From the NCBI RefSeq assembly GCF_016802725.1, contig NC_052673.1, positions 18,024,156-18,088,155 of the forward strand: a stretch of DNA of 64,000 nucleotides, read 5' to 3'. A program made the translations under genes and the position numbers. The notes under the pieces were generated by a model that ran no database searches, was not told the DNA's origin, and saw nothing but the letters and a program-made list of their open reading frames with translations. Shown here piece after piece: positions 49,249-61,765 of the stretch (its first letter is position 1; each line of letters begins with the position of its first letter). This DNA is from Solenopsis invicta (lineage: Eukaryota > Arthropoda > Insecta > Hymenoptera > Formicidae).

Positions 49249-52200
49249 GTGTATCATTTCGTTCGATAACGCGGGGTTCATTATTATTATTATTTTTTTT
49301 CCTTTGATACCTCCCTATCCTTTAAAGTGTCTAAACGCACGAGGGATGCGAAAAGAGAAAATGTGAGAGAAGAAAAAGGGGGTCGACCTTGTGGCAGACA
49401 TTCTCGTTAAGCGGTAAGCGCGATAACCAATTTAGGGCCTCGGAATTTCGCTGGCGCCGCCAGAAATAGTCAGCCAAAGCGCGCGCGTATGTGTATAGAC
49501 TATACTTAACCCTGTTGCTACTACTACTTGAATACACACACTCAAAGCAAAGTCCACTACCATCAGCGCGCACGTCCACGCTATTCTCATGTGGCGGTTC
49601 TCTGTTATTTCGACGAATAACACGTCACGGAATCACAAAGGGAAAGGAAAAACCGTTCCTCATGATAAATTGAGTTTACTTAGGTCGCCAAATTACCCCC
49701 TTCAATGTCAATATCTGTAATCAGAATTAACACTCGATCCACCCGTCGTTTTTCGGCACTTTCTCCACACACTCTACTCACGATACTTCTAAGTTCATTT
49801 TTATTAGTTTCGCAGGTATAAAAAGAATTCTTCAACGACTCTTACATTGTATATTGTTTTTCTCTAGAAAGCATTTGAACGGCTGTTTATTTTGAAAAAG
49901 TTATACATGAATGTTATAACTAATTACATTTCTTCGCAGGACAAAGTTGTCGAATCGCGTGTACAGATTGTTGATTTTAAACAAAAAATATTAATAAATG
50001 CATGGCATCAAACTATTCGCATTAGCATAGAAGGTGAAGCTCGTGTATAATATAGACATCTCTTTTGCATCTTCATGTGCTTTTGCTAGAAAAGCTTTTT
50101 CACGCCCCGAGCACATCTTTCTCCGGTTAATCCCCATGTGTCCCATGCAAGGTGTCTCGTAGACGTCGACAAACCTTAGAGAATATATACAAGAGAAGCG
50201 ACTAACAATTTTCCCTGGATGATTAACAAGCGCATCACGAACTTGTTCAATCTCCTTTTTACATTATTCTATAAATTTCCACGTACACTTGGGTCGAGAG
50301 CCATCAAATATTTGAATATAAAATAAGCAATTTATTCCGAACAATAGCACCGAACTGTATCTATTCATACAAACGATAGTGTAGTAATATTTACAAAGAA
50401 CTTACAGAATAAAAAAGAATAAAAAAATTTAATATGCAATACGTAAAGATCTAGAGATACTAAATTGAGTTTTACAAATATACATTTTAATTTTCGAAAA
50501 TTAAAAGACTCTAAAATGTAGAAGCTTATAAACATTAAAGTGTTAACAGAAAAAGAGTGAGATCCGCATGTTTGTATATAAAATAATTGTCCACCCACGC
50601 GTTATCCACCTACGCGCGGGTGGATTAACATGACTGCTCATAGTCGACGCTAATATTCATGATAAAGCACGCCTCGGATGTTTCCATTTTGCGTACGGCT
50701 GTGATGACGTCAGCGAAATAAATAGTAACTTAACAGGTGGATAATGTTTGAAATTTGATGCTGATGAAACGTGTAAGCGTATCGCTGATTTTCATTGCCG
50801 CAGTTTTATTTCATCGCTCGCGCTGGCGCCGTATCCTCGCAATGTCATTACTTACGTTCTACACTCTCGTCTCGCAATTTCATTTGTTTCATTGCTACGA
50901 GATAACATAATACGTCATGGCGTCTATTACTTCATGCCAACGTAAATTACCAACATTGTAGACTGATATGCATTTCATTTCCTTAATTTTTTTTCACACT
51001 TGCATTTTTTCGCTTTAATAATTTAACATTATTTATCAAAAATTATTTGTTTGTTTTATTTTGCTTTAATGAATTTTTTTAAAGAGAAAACTCGATTACT
51101 TTTTATTGCAAAATTATTATAAAGTAATTAATATTACATTTATATTTATCGTAGCGTATTAATAATAATTAAACATTTGTTTTAGCGCTCGTCTGTAGCA
51201 GTAAATTCAAAATAAATTTTGTATTTATTATCTTTTATGCTAAAAGATTTATTAAAATAAATTTCAACACATTTTACAACTACAAAACCTATTGTAATTT
51301 TTCTATCTCAGTTATTCTCATATCTGTTGTCGCATATTCATTTCTTCTTTTCATAGCTCTATGCAAATATGAATGCATAGAGCATGATACATGTCGCAGT
51401 TTCTTCTTGAAAAAAGAGTACACTAACAGGGTTGTTTGTATAGAACGACGAATAGTAATAACTTTTGCTCGTTCTTTTCTTTAACTCTCTTTGATGTGTC
51501 ACACCACGAGATATGATACGAAAATATGATAACAAAAAAACGAAAATATGATAACAAAAAACATACGAAATATATTTGTCTGTAAATTACGAATGGGGAC
51601 AAAAAACGTTAACAAACAAATGCAAACTCTATCATCTGTTCTATTAGCTGTCAAAAATTGATCCAGCAATTTGATGCCTCTGTAGCTTGCAATTGACGAG
51701 TTTACAAATGAAAACGGCCAGTGAATCGATGAGAATCCTCTGCAATTTTCTGTCTGTACATACACGCACGCGAGCGTGTTACACAATTATATGTATACGT
51801 TATAGTATGATTAATACACAAAACATAATATTGTTGTCATAATATTGTATACATAATATTATTGTCTTTCATTTATATCGAAATTGGAATCGAATAGAAG
51901 ATGTGCATTGGAGTAACATTGTTTTATCAATTAAAAGATATAATTATTCATCGTTGAATTTTTGCGCGTAGTTTAAACTTGGCTCGATTCTACTGCGTGC
52001 TACCTCGGAAATTTTTTAGTGAAACATTCAGACAATTTCGTCTCTTGCAAGATTAACTCCGAATTTATCCGTGAAGCTCAAGGAAAATGTACGAGTTATG
52101 GTTCGTCGCATATCGCATCTTCTCGTTATATCTCTGCGGTTTTCTCGACATTACCTGCGACATCTATTTATCTTTCGACTGCACGAGGATTACCGTTGAT

Positions 52201-55200
52201 CTGCCACGAAAGTTTTACGAGACACGTCTGCAAACGTAACTTATTAACTATTAACAAATAAGGATATATCGCGATTTCGGTACGTTTAAAATTCGTCCAA
52301 GTCGCTAATGCGTCGTCAGACGAATCGATTAATCGCGATAACCGCTGAAAACGGATTGCGGAGCTGAGATCCATCTCGGTGCTGTGGCGACCATCTCGAG
52401 ACTGTACATTTTAATTTCGCGGATTTACATGATAAGATTAATTTGAATAATCGTTGCATGATAACGACGAGCGCGTCAAGATGGTGGAATTAAATTTTGT
52501 TCGAAAATCCTGCTGCACGATAAGATATTCTGCATTTAATTGCACCCTCTCTCGTTGCACCGACGTGCTAGAAATTCGTCCAGAATCTGTCAAGCACAAT
52601 TCCCAATCTCGAGTCGATGAGAGAATGCACCATATCTTTTCTGTCACAGGGAAAATGTACGTGGGCGGGCACAGGAGGCCGGCGTGTAACTCTACATGAT
52701 ACATCGCTGCGAACGCTGTCCGATATCGAGAAGAAAGTCCTGTGCAAGGTAGCCGTAGCGAAGCTTCAAGCTCTCAATCTGGGCGTACATATTAGGCCAC
52801 CGAGCGGTAAGTTGTTAATCTAAAATGGCCTTCGGACGCTCAGTATTATTGCATAATTTAATATTTGAATATTGAGTTTGTTTTGCATCGAGAGGAGCAT
52901 TGCACAATGTTATTGTATAATATTATCGAGCGTCTAGGAGCAGCTTAAGATCGAAAGAGCTTGATTTGGATGTGCCACGTACAAAGCTTTTTCATAAAAA
53001 ATAAAAAAAAAACTGATATAATTTTTTATTACATATACTCTCTCTCTCTTTCTCTCTTAAATGCCTCTATTGTCGAATAATATCTACAATGTTCTTGAAC
53101 GCTGTATATCCGCATTCCTTACCTCGCGAATCAAAAGGAATTCCTGCAACACATGCAATTAAGGCCATCTGCGTGCCGCGCCGTGCTAGTATGTAGAATA
53201 GAGTTGTTCCGGAACGAAGGCGAAAGAAAAGAGGAAACTACGTCCAACGAAATTCCTGGCGTATTTAAGCGCACGGCCCCCGCTGGCTTTTATTTAACAA
53301 ACAGCGATGAGAGTCATGAATTTCTTGGATGCTTTTGTACGCCCTGTAGAATCGAATCCTTATGCTTTCTCATCAACGCCCCCGTATGCGATGCGAGTTA
53401 TCCGCGATAGTGAGTATTTCTCCTTTCAGCGAGTTCGCGCTTTCAGTGTTACGCAAATTTTTTCAGCTATTATATTTTCTCTTATTTTTACGCTCGAGGA
53501 AATTTCTCTTGAAAAAGGATGCATCTAAGTACATTCCTTTATTAATCTTAACTTAGAAAAATGCAGATAAAATAACTTGGGAAATGTACAGAACATTTTT
53601 TATTTATCTCTTTTTTTTTTAATCGGACAACTCAAGGATCAGTTTCTCGGTTTTTTGTTGCATTTAAATGGATCAATGTTGCGCGCACGTAAGGCAACTT
53701 TCATTCTGTTCCAAATACTGTATCTTCAACTTGATCTTTTGCAAGGAGTAATAATAAGGATGAGAATCTCGGAATCTGTTTTCTCGCGTATATATATATC
53801 TAAGACATTGCTTCGAAATCTATCACGAAAGTCGTGGCACACCATTCGGCTGTCTCGTTTAAACTCCAAATGATTGACGTGTTTATGACCGCGAGTGTTC
53901 TCCCAGTGAAGTAATCACTTGAATTTTGGTGTCTCCTCTTTCGCGAGCCTTAACGCACGAACAAGAGAAACCTGAATGCGATTAAATCATTGTTACCGTA
54001 AAGATAGAATGACCACGAGTAACTGCGTGGCAGAAATAGGGAATAAAGAGCCTTGGAAGAGTTGAGATTCTATTCTTTCTTCATAGAAAACATTGATTAC
54101 ATCTAGCCTCCGTGATAATCTCTCGAATAAAATTAATATGATAACTAAACTGCTATCTAAATTTATCACGCACATTTTTTTTATTCCTGTTTGTTATCAC
54201 GAATATCGTGACGTGTATAACTTTTATTTATATCGAAGCAGAAATTGTGAAAAATTATTTATCAATTGCAAGTGTTTTCTGGCGATATTACTATCCGCGT
54301 GCGTTTTTATCGTCAAGTGAAATTTTAAAATGCGTACGCAGTCGTAACGTCGACGGAGCAACACAAGAGAAGTTGTGTAAATGTATTTATGTAAAGCTAG
54401 GTTTCTATAGTTACATTACTCTAAAAGCGTAATTAATCACAATATGCAAATTATTATGTCGAGAACAAGAAACAGAATTTACGAAACGTGGGTTACGTAC
54501 TTATATATATTATATGTACGTATTACGCATGTATTATGCCGTTAGTTAAAATCAACTTTCGTTAAGCTCCGAATAGAAGCTTTTAATTAACTCGTGGATG
54601 TTATGCTATATTAACCGTTAAGATTAAACCATAAGATTATATAAAACCTAGAAATGGTTCATATCATTTAATTATGCTATTTTAAAATCCTCTTTCCTTC
54701 CTTCTTATTCTTTCTTACAAGATTTATTAAATTGTCAACAGCTTTTAGCAGGAATTCCTTTTGAAATAATAATTTTTACGAGCTATTACGGCAAGATAAA
54801 AAGTAAAACAGACGATGCTCCGATTTTACAAATGGATTGCATAAGATGCGAATATCATTAAAATGTCAACGAAGTGCGTCTCGGAATACGAAATTTGTCA
54901 GGTCGTTTTCTCATGTTTCCTTTCAGAATCGCTCGGCCCTGGGTCAGTGACCACGAAGCCAAAGAGGCGGGCGTATTTGCTAAAGAGGAAGGCACTCACA
55001 ACGGGCTTCTTCGACAACAAAGGGAAAGATGAGAAAGAAAAAGGCAAGTACAAAGCGCCAATTCCTATTATTCGTGCCGCTGCCGCGCCGGCCACAGCGC
55101 TGTATTTTTATCACATTGAGAAACGATCAAAGATCGAGAATAAATGGTGGCGCTTATTCATATCGCCGCGGCGCGCCGCGCCGGCCGTATTTATCTCTTT

Positions 55201-58200
55201 CAATTAAAGGTCCTTTCGCGAACGAGCGGGCTATAAATTGCGCACACGCCATTCGATATCTCTGCAATTTATTTATAAGATAATATCATAGAGACAAAGA
55301 ATCGCGGCCATTAGGTCACATTGGGACAAACGCGTGGGTTCAACGAAACGTTGTGCCCGGTCAACGAGCTTACCTAACTAGATTCTCAATGAGAATCTTT
55401 AATATTCATGACGTACGAAAGAAATTCATAAGTGGAGCACGTAAAATTAGACTTCATTCTTTTATATGAGATTCTTGCCGACACCAAGACCAATCAGTGA
55501 TAATCTGTAAGGATTATTTACTTCAATTAAATCGGTAATTTCATTTTTTCTTTATTATCCGATAAATTTTTGTACGAGTTGTTATACAAAACAATGTATA
55601 AGTTATGAACAAGTTACAAATAATTTTCGTAATTGGCAGAAATGAGCTTTTAAAATTCTTAACATTTTACACTTGCAACACGAGGCATAATATTTGTAGT
55701 CGGCGAGGTGCGAATGTTTAACAAGTGATAATCCGCCTAGAGATTATCGCGATATAATTAGAAAAGTTTCTTGACGGACGCTCAGATATGATAAAGAAAG
55801 TAACAATAGAAGCACCTTTCTCGCGTCTCCCTTTATGATTTTTTTATCTCGGTTTTTTTGTACCATGCAAATTATTTTTATTTCACACATGTAATTCTTA
55901 TTTTACAGAGTTTATTTTTGTACATATAATTAAATTAACTCTACGTTACGCTTTTTCCACATAATTAAGATGCAATGTCATTCTTTCGTGAAATTATATT
56001 TTTTTTCTCTACGAAAAAATATTTTACCGTAATTTTCAATTTCCGATAAAGGAATAGAAAATGAACCTACATGCACGAATCTACGAATTCTACTTATACA
56101 GCAAGAATTTGGAAATTTATCCAGGAAATTTATTTGAATCAATAATTAAGACTCAGTGCGCAGTTTAATACATAGAAAACCGCGTATTTAACGGGGGGTA
56201 ATTTATGGCGCAATTATTTGTTTGGGGAATAACTAGTTCAGTTATTTTCAGACAGACGCAATAGAGCGCTCGCCGAAGTTCGAGGGAGTGCTCTATCACT
56301 TGATACGTTTACGACATTCCTGCGCGTATGTGTATATGTATGCATATGATATATATTTTAATCTATACGGCACAAAGACAAATATTACTCTTGGGACAAA
56401 TTTCTACTCTATTTTAGTCGCCTGTTTGTAGCCCCGCTATTTCGAATTCCATGCTTGGTCATTCTGAAAAGTAAGTCGAGTAAGCCGCGTGCCAAAATAC
56501 ATTTGTCAAACACATTCGTTGCCATCTCTAATTGAATAAGAACTTTTTTTTTAGTAATTGTAAAAAATAATCAAAACGATGAGTAAATAGGATAAAATTT
56601 ATTCCGATGGTCCCGTTTTTATATCGGAAGATACAACGAAGGTATATCAGAAGAATAATATCGTGAAAATGTAAAAAAAGAAATCTCTGGAGAAATTATC
56701 TCTACAGAACAAGCATAGATTGTGCAATTCGTCCCATTTTGCCGACTCTTCGCGAAATATGAATTAAAGATTTTAGGTCGCCACAGGATAATTTTTATTT
56801 ATTTTTTTTTCCATATCGATGGAGTGGTTGCGCGAGAGAACTCCAATTTCCTGCAACCTTATTTGAAAATGTACTTGCTCCCCTCCCTCCCCCGCATGCC
56901 GCGTTAACGTGTTCGCTGTGCTCTCATTCTGTCTTGCAGCGAACTAATTATGCATCCTCTGAATGTGTGATTACGCGTTTTCGGCTCTATTTGTACTGCA
57001 CTTTCGCACTGCTCGTGACATTTCGAATGGAGATTCGTTACGCTCAAATACAAATTTTAAACACGCGTCTTTGATAGGTATAGATATAAATATATTATAA
57101 ATACAAATTTTATTATTATAAAGGTACAGTGAACAATACCTATATATGTACATTTCTCCAAGAAAAAAGCTATAAAATTTTCTTTATTCACATATGTACA
57201 CATATATAAATTATCATTTTTAATTACACAAACCACTGTTTTATTTCCATTTAAAAGTAACAGAAAACATAAGCAAAATGTAGGAAAAAAAATTGATTGT
57301 CAAATGTATAAAAAAATTATCGCTAAAAATTAATCGCTTAAAATCGAGATATGAGAATGAGTAATGTACCATTATTTTTATCATTACGATACTACTTTGA
57401 GAAGATCGTTTACGTTCTCCATATCTGTTAACTACATCAATTTAATGTCAAGTTAATTAAAACAAAGGCGCAGGTGTTGTTTTATCCCGATAAAATTCAA
57501 TAACCGGAGCGAAAAACGCATCTGCTTACCTATGAACAGGCGGCAAAGGACGGGCGTATTAGCTTCGGTCGGCCAGGCTGGTATGAGACACAATTTCGCC
57601 GGCTAAAATTAGTTACGGAGTGCTCGGTAGCGGTACATATTTCCGCATATATCAGGTTTATTTGTGGTTCGCGCCCGTTGAGTACAAGTGCCCATGCGTA
57701 GGGACACCAGACGTCAATCGGGAGACTCTCTTCGCCGATAAAGTGAGGTCGCTCACTCCCTTTAATGTACCATTCGCGTGGCCTCCTTGTGCAGCTTCTT
57801 GCACAGCGCAATTTACAAAGCGACTTACAAGCCGTAAACTTTTTAAAACTTTATCTCTAAAGTGTATAAAATTGGGATAGATGATTATTTCTTCTTGAAA
57901 TAAATGTCGCTTTTTTAAGAGATAACTTTAATCTCTTAAATTTTAATAACTCTATAATAAGAAAAAAATTACCATTATTTTTATATTTAAAAAATAAAAA
58001 GTTATATGTATTATGATATTAGAAAAAAAGATAAATATTATGAACAAAAGAGGGATAAAAATAACAAATATCTTCTATGTAACGTAAAGCAAGATAAAAT
58101 ACGCTGTTTTTTTTCTCTTTTTTTTATATCTGACACTGAGAGAAAAAATATCTTAAAATAAAAAAATTTTACTCAACACAAAAAAATTATATACAGTAGA

Positions 58201-61200
58201 GCCTGGTAACTTATTTACTTGCAATCAAGTTAAAAATTTCTTAATTAAAATATTTATGTAAATAAAATGAATTTTTTCTTGCAGTTTTAGCAAATATTTA
58301 CCGATAGATTATTTTTATACTCGAAATTTTTTAATCTACGAAAATAATTAAATTAAGTTTAATAATATTATTAGTTATTTAAATCATTATTTAAATGTAA
58401 AAGATGTTCTGTCAGTGTATTAAACTAACAATGTTATTTAAATAATTACAATGTCTTAAATAATTCATGCATGCAAAACCTTAACTGTGTGGTAATCCTA
58501 ATGTGATATATTCATGATTAAAGCTTTAAATTCTAATAAATCTGGTCGTTGCAAACAGTTCACTTGACAACGTCACGTAATAGTTTACAAACGCGGCACG
58601 TAGAATCCCGATCGTACAGTCATCCTTCTTAATCCTCCTTAAACGTAAAACAACACGGGAATTTAAACCCATAAATTTCACTTCCAGAGTGAAGTTAGTA
58701 ATCCAAATACACAGATAAACGAAGTTGCATCTACGTATAAATATACCTATCAGGAAATGTCAATTATTTAAACGTGTGTGTGTGCAACAAGATACACCGA
58801 GGATATTTATACACGCAATGTCCGTGTGCTCGCACTCCGCGCGTCTAAATACGTAGCCGACATCGCTGGACCCATCGTACGGGGGTGGCAAAGTGTTGAC
58901 GATCGATGCCGATCGTTTTGACGCCTCTTCCAAGAAGAGGCTCGTTCTCTTCGCACATTGTAGTGTGTAAAGTGCCTCATGTTCCATTCCATGCTCGCGT
59001 TTGAGAGGCACGTTTCGAAGTGAGAAAAGCCGGAATGGCCCAGATCGCGGTCTATAATCGGACCAGTATAGGGACATGATTCGTTACCTTTCAGCTGACT
59101 CTTCGAGAGGTAGCTGACCATGAAACTTTAATGTACTCTCCCGATCGTTACTAGTTTGCGAATATTATTTTTTCCTTCACTTTGTTTAATAATCAATAAA
59201 CAGACGTCGTTAGAAAAAGCAAATTGTTAATCTTCCACGAGTGCAGAAAGTGCTTATCGTATCTTAGGATGAAGATATTTAGAATAGAAAAAAAAATTGA
59301 ATGAAAAAGCAATTTTTACAAAATTGTTATTGTGGAAAGAGTTTAACAGCAAAAGTAGAACCTAGTTTGAATATTTTTACACGAGTAGCTGAAATATTAT
59401 TCTAAAAAAATCTAAAATTGATTCAATAATTAATATATTAAAATTAAATCATCAGGTAATTAATAAGATTATGTCAGTAATGAAGAGAACAGTGTACATC
59501 GCGTAAGTAAAATTCACGTAAATAAGTTTAATTGAAAGTATCGCGTGGAAATGTAAAATGATTATATATAGGCGGTCATAAAATGATTTCAAATATTGAA
59601 AAGAGGCCCTAACAATAGATTATGGCCCATATTCAGAAGGCGCTTCTAAAGATATTAGCGCGCTTTTTTGTCGCTTTATCTTTATCGTTCATTAAACGTA
59701 AAACAAAGATAGAATGACGAAAAGCGGGCTAACATCTTTAGAAGCGAATACGGGCCATAATCTATTGTTATTGCGAATCCATGTGCGAAGCGATCAGGGT
59801 GCCTTATCAAAGATTGACGATTTCTTCGTTAACGAAGAGTCATCCTTTACCGTAAGACGCGAATTGCCAGAATAATTGGTGAAATTTTCGGAAACGGGCT
59901 AACGTAGATCGCATGTTCCTCTTTCGCGGGGGAGGGAGAAATTCGTTGCAAATGTGCTTCGAATTACTTGGCTTTTATATCGCGATCGATGAGCGAGGCA
60001 GACGTGGGCAGATTACGGAGTCGACGTCTGTCTTAAGATCGCAACTTTGCGTCTCGGGGAATACGTTTTTGGCGGCGATCTGAAAGGATGCGCAATACCC
60101 GGTAGGTGAAACACGTTGATGCTAATTACTGTCACGTTGTGTACACGTCATTTCTACGCAGAGTCTGCTTCCTCGAGTCTCAGGAATCGAGCTGTTAAAA
60201 TATCTCAAGCTTTATTGGATTAGCGACATTAATGCAGAAGAGTCTGGATAATAATAATAACACTGGGCTGAAACTCGGATGAGTTGTATACGATTACGAT
60301 TAAAACTCTCTAATCTGAGATCGTCAATAAAATAATGAACACGTAATGTTTAACAAAACGGGAATCTTCTCTTTAATGGTTGGAAGTTATGTTGAAATTA
60401 GAATTAATTAAAAATCGTCTAGCCTTATAATTCCTTTTCTAGCGTAAGAAAACGTTACTCTTGCAAGGATAATTTTATTTCAAGATGTTTTCTCTCTCTC
60501 TCTCTCTCTACTGTAATTAATTAGCTTTTCCCGCTCTCTCGTCAATAATTCGCAGCAAAAATGCATACTGAAATGATTGAAGCGTTATATATCGTAGCAA
60601 AACAAACTGTTAATATATATCGCTCTCGTTAATGAGCGATACAGTGTCTGTTAATATAATATTGATACCGAAGCTTATTAATACGTACGAAATACGCACG
60701 CCAGCACACACGACACACGCAAATTTCCTGTGTCCGTGAATATGAAGCGCAGTTGACGGCTCGTAGATCAGATGTATGTTGATCTCGTTTGCTAGCCAAA
60801 CGATGAATGATGGCCAAGGAGAGAATCAGCCGGAAAATTTGCCGATTGTGCTAACGATAAATAAATTTGGTCACAATACTGATCATAATAGCAAATATGT
60901 AAATGTTAATTACGCTCGTATCGTACAGCGCACAATGATACCAAATGTAATACATATGTAAATTTCCATTGCATTTACGGTTAGTAATTACAGCTGAAAC
61001 ATTTAATCAATAAACGTCGCTTTTGGCATCTTGAAAATGAGGAATAAAGATCTTTACCGCATTGTATGCATATCTAAAATTTACATTAATTTATATTAGA
61101 AACAGAAGGATATTATATTTACAAAAGAAATGTAAAATATTCAATAAGTATGTGAATACGAAAATATTCAATAAGTATGTGAAGTTCTTGCCATACTAGC

Positions 61201-61548
61201 AATTATTATATGTTGGGTTGCATTTGTAAAAATTTAATCTTATCAAAAATGAACGATATAACATTCTTCTTAACGGAAGAAGCAAGATTTATCAGTTATA
61301 TATTGAAGTTTTCAAGAAATTATACAAATTCCTAAAATTTTTTATTCAATTCATTGCTTACAGACGTTGGCGGTCTGGTGTTTGGTATACCTCTGTCACA
61401 GTGCATAGAGAATGATAGGATTGCCAGGATTGCCGCTGGAGAGGTCACCGATGTCGGATGCTTGAGCAGAAGTAGCAGGCACGGTAGTAGGACCAGTTTC
61501 TCTAGTCTTATAGAAACACCGATGACTGTAGCAGCAAAAACGGAAGAG
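45764..61548 (+). CDS. Rho GTPase-activating protein, ARHGAP6-like, N-terminal part (four coding exons; 3' end outside window)
   Basis: Exons: 45764-47686 (641 codons), 52650-52806, 54927-55043 and 61364-61548. Phases 0, 1, 1, 0 join perfectly and give 794 residues in the window. The ATG has A at -3 and G at +4. Residues 40-93 form a conserved-looking block (KERWLLTRKTWRYMADAGRR, then IEQYFQEVCQKEPRFLLW). Low-complexity Gly, Ser and His (HPHHH) tracts follow. The junction SVWTPQ-GKCTWAGTGGRR leads into SDIEKKVLCKVAVAKLQALN, then KPKRRAYLLKRKA, then VFGIPLSQCIENDR. These match the region just before the GAP domain of ARHGAP6-type proteins, which switch off Rho GTPases and act on actin. The catalytic arginine-finger domain lies beyond 64000. 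Intron 3 begins with GC (AAAAAG then GCAAGT). Confidence 0.85.
49202..49247. repeat. (GA)n microsatellite, 46 bases
   Basis: Uninterrupted GA dinucleotides inside RhoGAP intron 1; it is likely to vary in length between individuals. Confidence 0.95.
51356..51383. repeat. Perfect 10-bp hairpin
   Basis: GCTCTATGCA at 51356-51365 and TGCATAGAGC at 51374-51383, with an eight-base loop. The TATGCAAAT part also resembles an octamer (POU) site. Confidence 0.6.
51518..51561. repeat. Tandem duplication of about 22 bases
   Basis: Two adjacent copies of ACGAAAATATGATAACAAAA, each ending in extra A bases, inside RhoGAP intron 1. Confidence 0.7.
52807..54926 (+). other. RhoGAP intron 2 (2.1 kb)
   Basis: Starts GTAAGT and ends TTTCCTTTCAG. 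It contains a short CT-rich simple repeat at about 53038-53057. Open frames inside are short and conflicting; no exon is recognised. Confidence 0.6.
58134..58417. mobile_element. Possible CACTGAG-edged MITE
   Basis: Left edge CACTGAGAGAAAAAATATCT; right edge AAGATGTTCTGTCAGTG. The edges are complementary with mismatches, but the interior arms are poorly matched. It may be an older member of the family at 33144 and 63034. Confidence 0.35.
59610..59770. mobile_element. Hairpin MITE, 161 bp
   Basis: Outer arms TAACAATAGATTATGGCCC (59610-59628) and its exact complement (59752-59770). Further in, CGCTTCTAAAGATATTAGCG pairs with the complement of GCTAACATCTTTAGAAGCG, and TTATCTTTATCGTTCATT pairs loosely with the complement of AAACAAAGATAGAATGACG. 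Nearly the whole element folds back on itself. Confidence 0.75.
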
Positions 61549-61653
61549 GTAAGAAATTTTAGAGAATAATTCAATGGAGGACAAGAGATTTCTTTCTTCT
61601 TCCTTTTTAGAAAAATTCTTGCCATACGAGCAATTATTATATATTAGGTTGCA
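61185..61653. repeat. 38-base direct repeat flanking a RhoGAP exon
   Basis: Copies at 61185-61222 and 61616-61653 differ at three of 38 positions. Both start TTCTTGCCATAC and end GGTTGCA. The coding exon 61364-61548 lies between them. Confidence 0.75.
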
Positions 61654-61765
61654 ACCAAAGTTCGTAATGCTTTTGAAGTGAAAGTCAAAGACAATGTTTA
61701 GACTTATATCTATAAATTTATTTAACTACATATGTGTGTCGCTACGAATTTTTGTTCCAGCTCAA
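61644..61765. mobile_element. Mariner-type MITE
   Basis: The left end TTAGGTTGCAACCAAAGTTC resembles mariner terminal repeats. The right end GCTACGAATTTTTGTTCCAG is its partial complement. The element is only about 120 bases long and has no transposase. Confidence 0.45.

Larger units (their letters stand above)
47687..52649 (+). other. RhoGAP intron 1 (5.0 kb)
   Basis: Starts GTGAGT and ends TTTCTGTCACAG. Contents: a T-run at about 47862-47878, a (GA)n microsatellite at 49202-49247, a moderately GC-rich patch at about 49380-49640, a 10-bp perfect palindrome at 51356-51383, and a tandem 22-base duplication at 51518-51561. No exon is recognised. Confidence 0.6.
55044..61363 (+). other. RhoGAP intron 3 (6.3 kb), GC-AG type
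   Basis: Starts GCAAGTAC and ends CATTGCTTACAG. It contains GC-richer patches (about 55050-55260, 57520-57800, 58750-59110 and 59780-60120) without supported exons, hairpin elements at 58134-58417 and 59610-59770, and a CT simple repeat at about 60489-60510. Confidence 0.6.

Noticed and set aside
49160..49366. Plus-strand frame with an Arg-Glu repeat
   Set aside because: Translation of the GA microsatellite at 49202-49247 inside an intron.
58760..59121. Two overlapping minus-strand frames of about 105 codons
   Set aside because: They lie in the RhoGAP intron in a GC-richer patch and overlap each other in different frames, typical of noncoding GC-rich DNA.
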